Source: Bacillota bacterium
GTDB lineage: Bacteria; Bacillota; Bacilli; Tumebacillales; Effusibacillaceae
Direction of reading: 5' to 3'
Assembly: GCA_020059765.1 (NCBI GenBank)
Contig: JAGVBM010000057.1
Coordinates: 1-5,834 of the forward strand
DNA length: 5,834 bases
The notes under the pieces are model-generated. The model made no database searches. It had not been told where the DNA came from and worked only from the letters and a program-made list of their open reading frames with translations. A program made the position numbers and the translations under genes. Shown here piece after piece: positions 4,943 to 5,834 of this stretch. Within the stretch, counting starts at the first letter, position 1. The number at the start of each line of letters is the position of its first letter.

Positions 4943-5834
4943 TTATTTCAGGTATTGAGCCGATGCGGCTGCAGCATCCTTCAATGCTTGTTCAGGCGTC
5001 TTTTGCTTGATCAAAGCGGCTTGGATGTTGTCTTGTACGAGTTTATAGATCTTTGTGCCGCCTTTGCCGGGGAAGTTATACCAGGGAACCATTTCGTCGA
5101 CCTGTGTATAAGTCGTATAGGCTGCCGGGTTCTCTTTCAAATACTTGCCCAATAATTCCGGACGATCGACCGCGCTTTTACGAACGGACATGTATCCCAT
5201 ACCTTCAGATACGATTGTGGTTCCTTCCGCCGAAGTGGCAAACTTGATAAAATCCCACGCCGCCTTTTCTTTTTCCGGTGTGGATTTCATGATGAACACA
5301 TTGTTGCCGCCGGCCGGTACACGACGGGGATGAACTCCGTCAACCGGGAAAGGAGCGGTTCCGACTTCAAACTTGCTCCCTTTTTGCAGCCCGCGCAAGG
5401 AAGCGGTGGTTCCTACATATACGGACAGTTTTCCGCTTTGGAAACTTTGCTGCGCCTGCTTGTCATCGATGTTCGGCATCGTTTTGTCCGTATTCACCAA
5501 GTCGGTCCAATATTGCAACGACTTGACACCCGGTTCTTTATCAAACAAGACGGTCTTCGAGTCGTCGGAAATCATTTTACCGCCCAGCGTTTCGGTCATC
5601 GCCTGGAACATCCAGTTGCCGGTAATCGAATAATTGTAGTACATGCCATATTGGTCGCCTTTCGTCAATTTCTTGGCAACGGCACGCCAATCGTCAAAGG
5701 TTTTCGGCATATTCGCAGTCTCAATACCCGCTTGTTTAAAATGTTCTTTGTTGTAATAGACTACAGGTGTGCTGACCGCAAACGGAAGCGCCCAAATCTT
5801 CCCCTGCTCCTTGCCTAAATCCAACATTTTGGGA
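4943..5834 (-). CDS. Extracellular solute-binding protein of an ABC transporter (C-terminal part)
   Basis: The last ~296 residues of a family 1 solute-binding protein, the extracellular receptor that delivers a sugar or glycerol-phosphate-type ligand to an ABC importer. The frame is open through the right edge (codons for P and K precede the first visible Met at 5827), so that Met is internal; the lipoprotein signal and about 100-150 N-terminal residues are outside. Family features visible are GKIWALPFAVSTPVVYYNKE followed by HFKQAGI, KTFDDW, FQSGKLSVYVGTTASL, a glycine-rich PAGGNNVFIM, EKEKAAWDFIKFATSAEG and the terminal KTPEQALKDAAAASAQYL. The pattern is closest to the UgpB/MalE-like group; the ligand cannot be named. 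The permease genes do not follow it: a terminator comes 26 bp after the stop, so they must lie upstream or elsewhere. Confidence 0.9.
   Translation of the reverse strand, partial: PKMLDLGKEQGKIWALPFAVSTPVVYYNKEHFKQAGIETANMPKTFDDWRAVAKKLTKGDQYGMYYNYSITGNWMFQAMTETLGGKMISDDSKTVLFDKEPGVKSLQYWTDLVNTDKTMPNIDDKQAQQSFQSGKLSVYVGTTASLRGLQKGSKFEVGTAPFPVDGVHPRRVPAGGNNVFIMKSTPEKEKAAWDFIKFATSAEGTTIVSEGMGYMSVRKSAVDRPELLGKYLKENPAAYTTYTQVDEMVPWYNFPGKGGTKIYKLVQDNIQAALIKQKTPEQALKDAAAASAQYLK

Noticed and set aside
5330..5818. Plus-strand 162-codon frame
   Set aside because: It lies antisense to the solute-binding protein gene, which has clear family motifs; no ribosome binding site or known domain. A shadow frame.
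1..5834. Defence system, mobile element or CRISPR array
   Set aside because: No transposase, integrase, nuclease, repeat-spacer array or terminal inverted repeats; the helicases have standard DEAD-box housekeeping motifs rather than those of defence helicases.

Overview
The window looks like a chromosomal piece of a low-to-moderate GC Gram-positive bacterium of the order Bacillales. The proteins resemble Bacillus subtilis YfmM, YfmL and YwbE, every gene has a strong GGAGG-type ribosome binding site, and intrinsic terminators are clear. Genus cannot be fixed from the sequence alone. All recognisable genes lie on the minus strand, so transcription runs from high to low coordinates.

In transcription order: (1) the C-terminal ~296 residues of an extracellular solute-binding protein of a sugar-type ABC transporter enter from the right edge and end at a perfect 11-bp hairpin terminator. 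(2) A 375-bp gap (4568-4942) holds that terminator, a good promoter (TTGTCT-17 bp-TATAGT), about 200 nt of structured sequence ending in a second terminator, and an extended -10 promoter just before the next gene. (3) An ABC-F ATPase of the YfmM type (519 aa) ends in its own terminator. (4) Two DEAD-box RNA helicases follow in tandem: a CshA-like one with an Arg/Ser/Gly-rich tail (435 aa), then a YfmL-type one (404 aa). (5) A small YwbE/DUF2196 protein (72 aa) starts 17 bp later. (6) The first 30 codons of an unidentified gene run off the left edge.

The core is a translation/RNA-structure cluster: a ribosome-binding ABC-F ATPase beside two RNA helicases, one of them (YfmL) linked in B. subtilis to large-subunit assembly. 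B. subtilis gene names suggest yfmL and yfmM are neighbours there too; the CshA-like gene between them is what differs here. Three genes (ABC-F and both helicases) have open frames that extend upstream to a TTG or GTG, but in each case a Shine-Dalgarno sequence supports an internal ATG seven or eight codons in, and those starts are used here.

The least ordinary part is the leader in front of the ABC-F gene. Promoter, hairpins, a possible 10-codon peptide ending inside the terminator stem, and the terminator itself have the layout of an attenuator or of a small stand-alone RNA. This is inference from sequence only. No CRISPR array, tRNA, rRNA, insertion sequence or prophage gene was seen.
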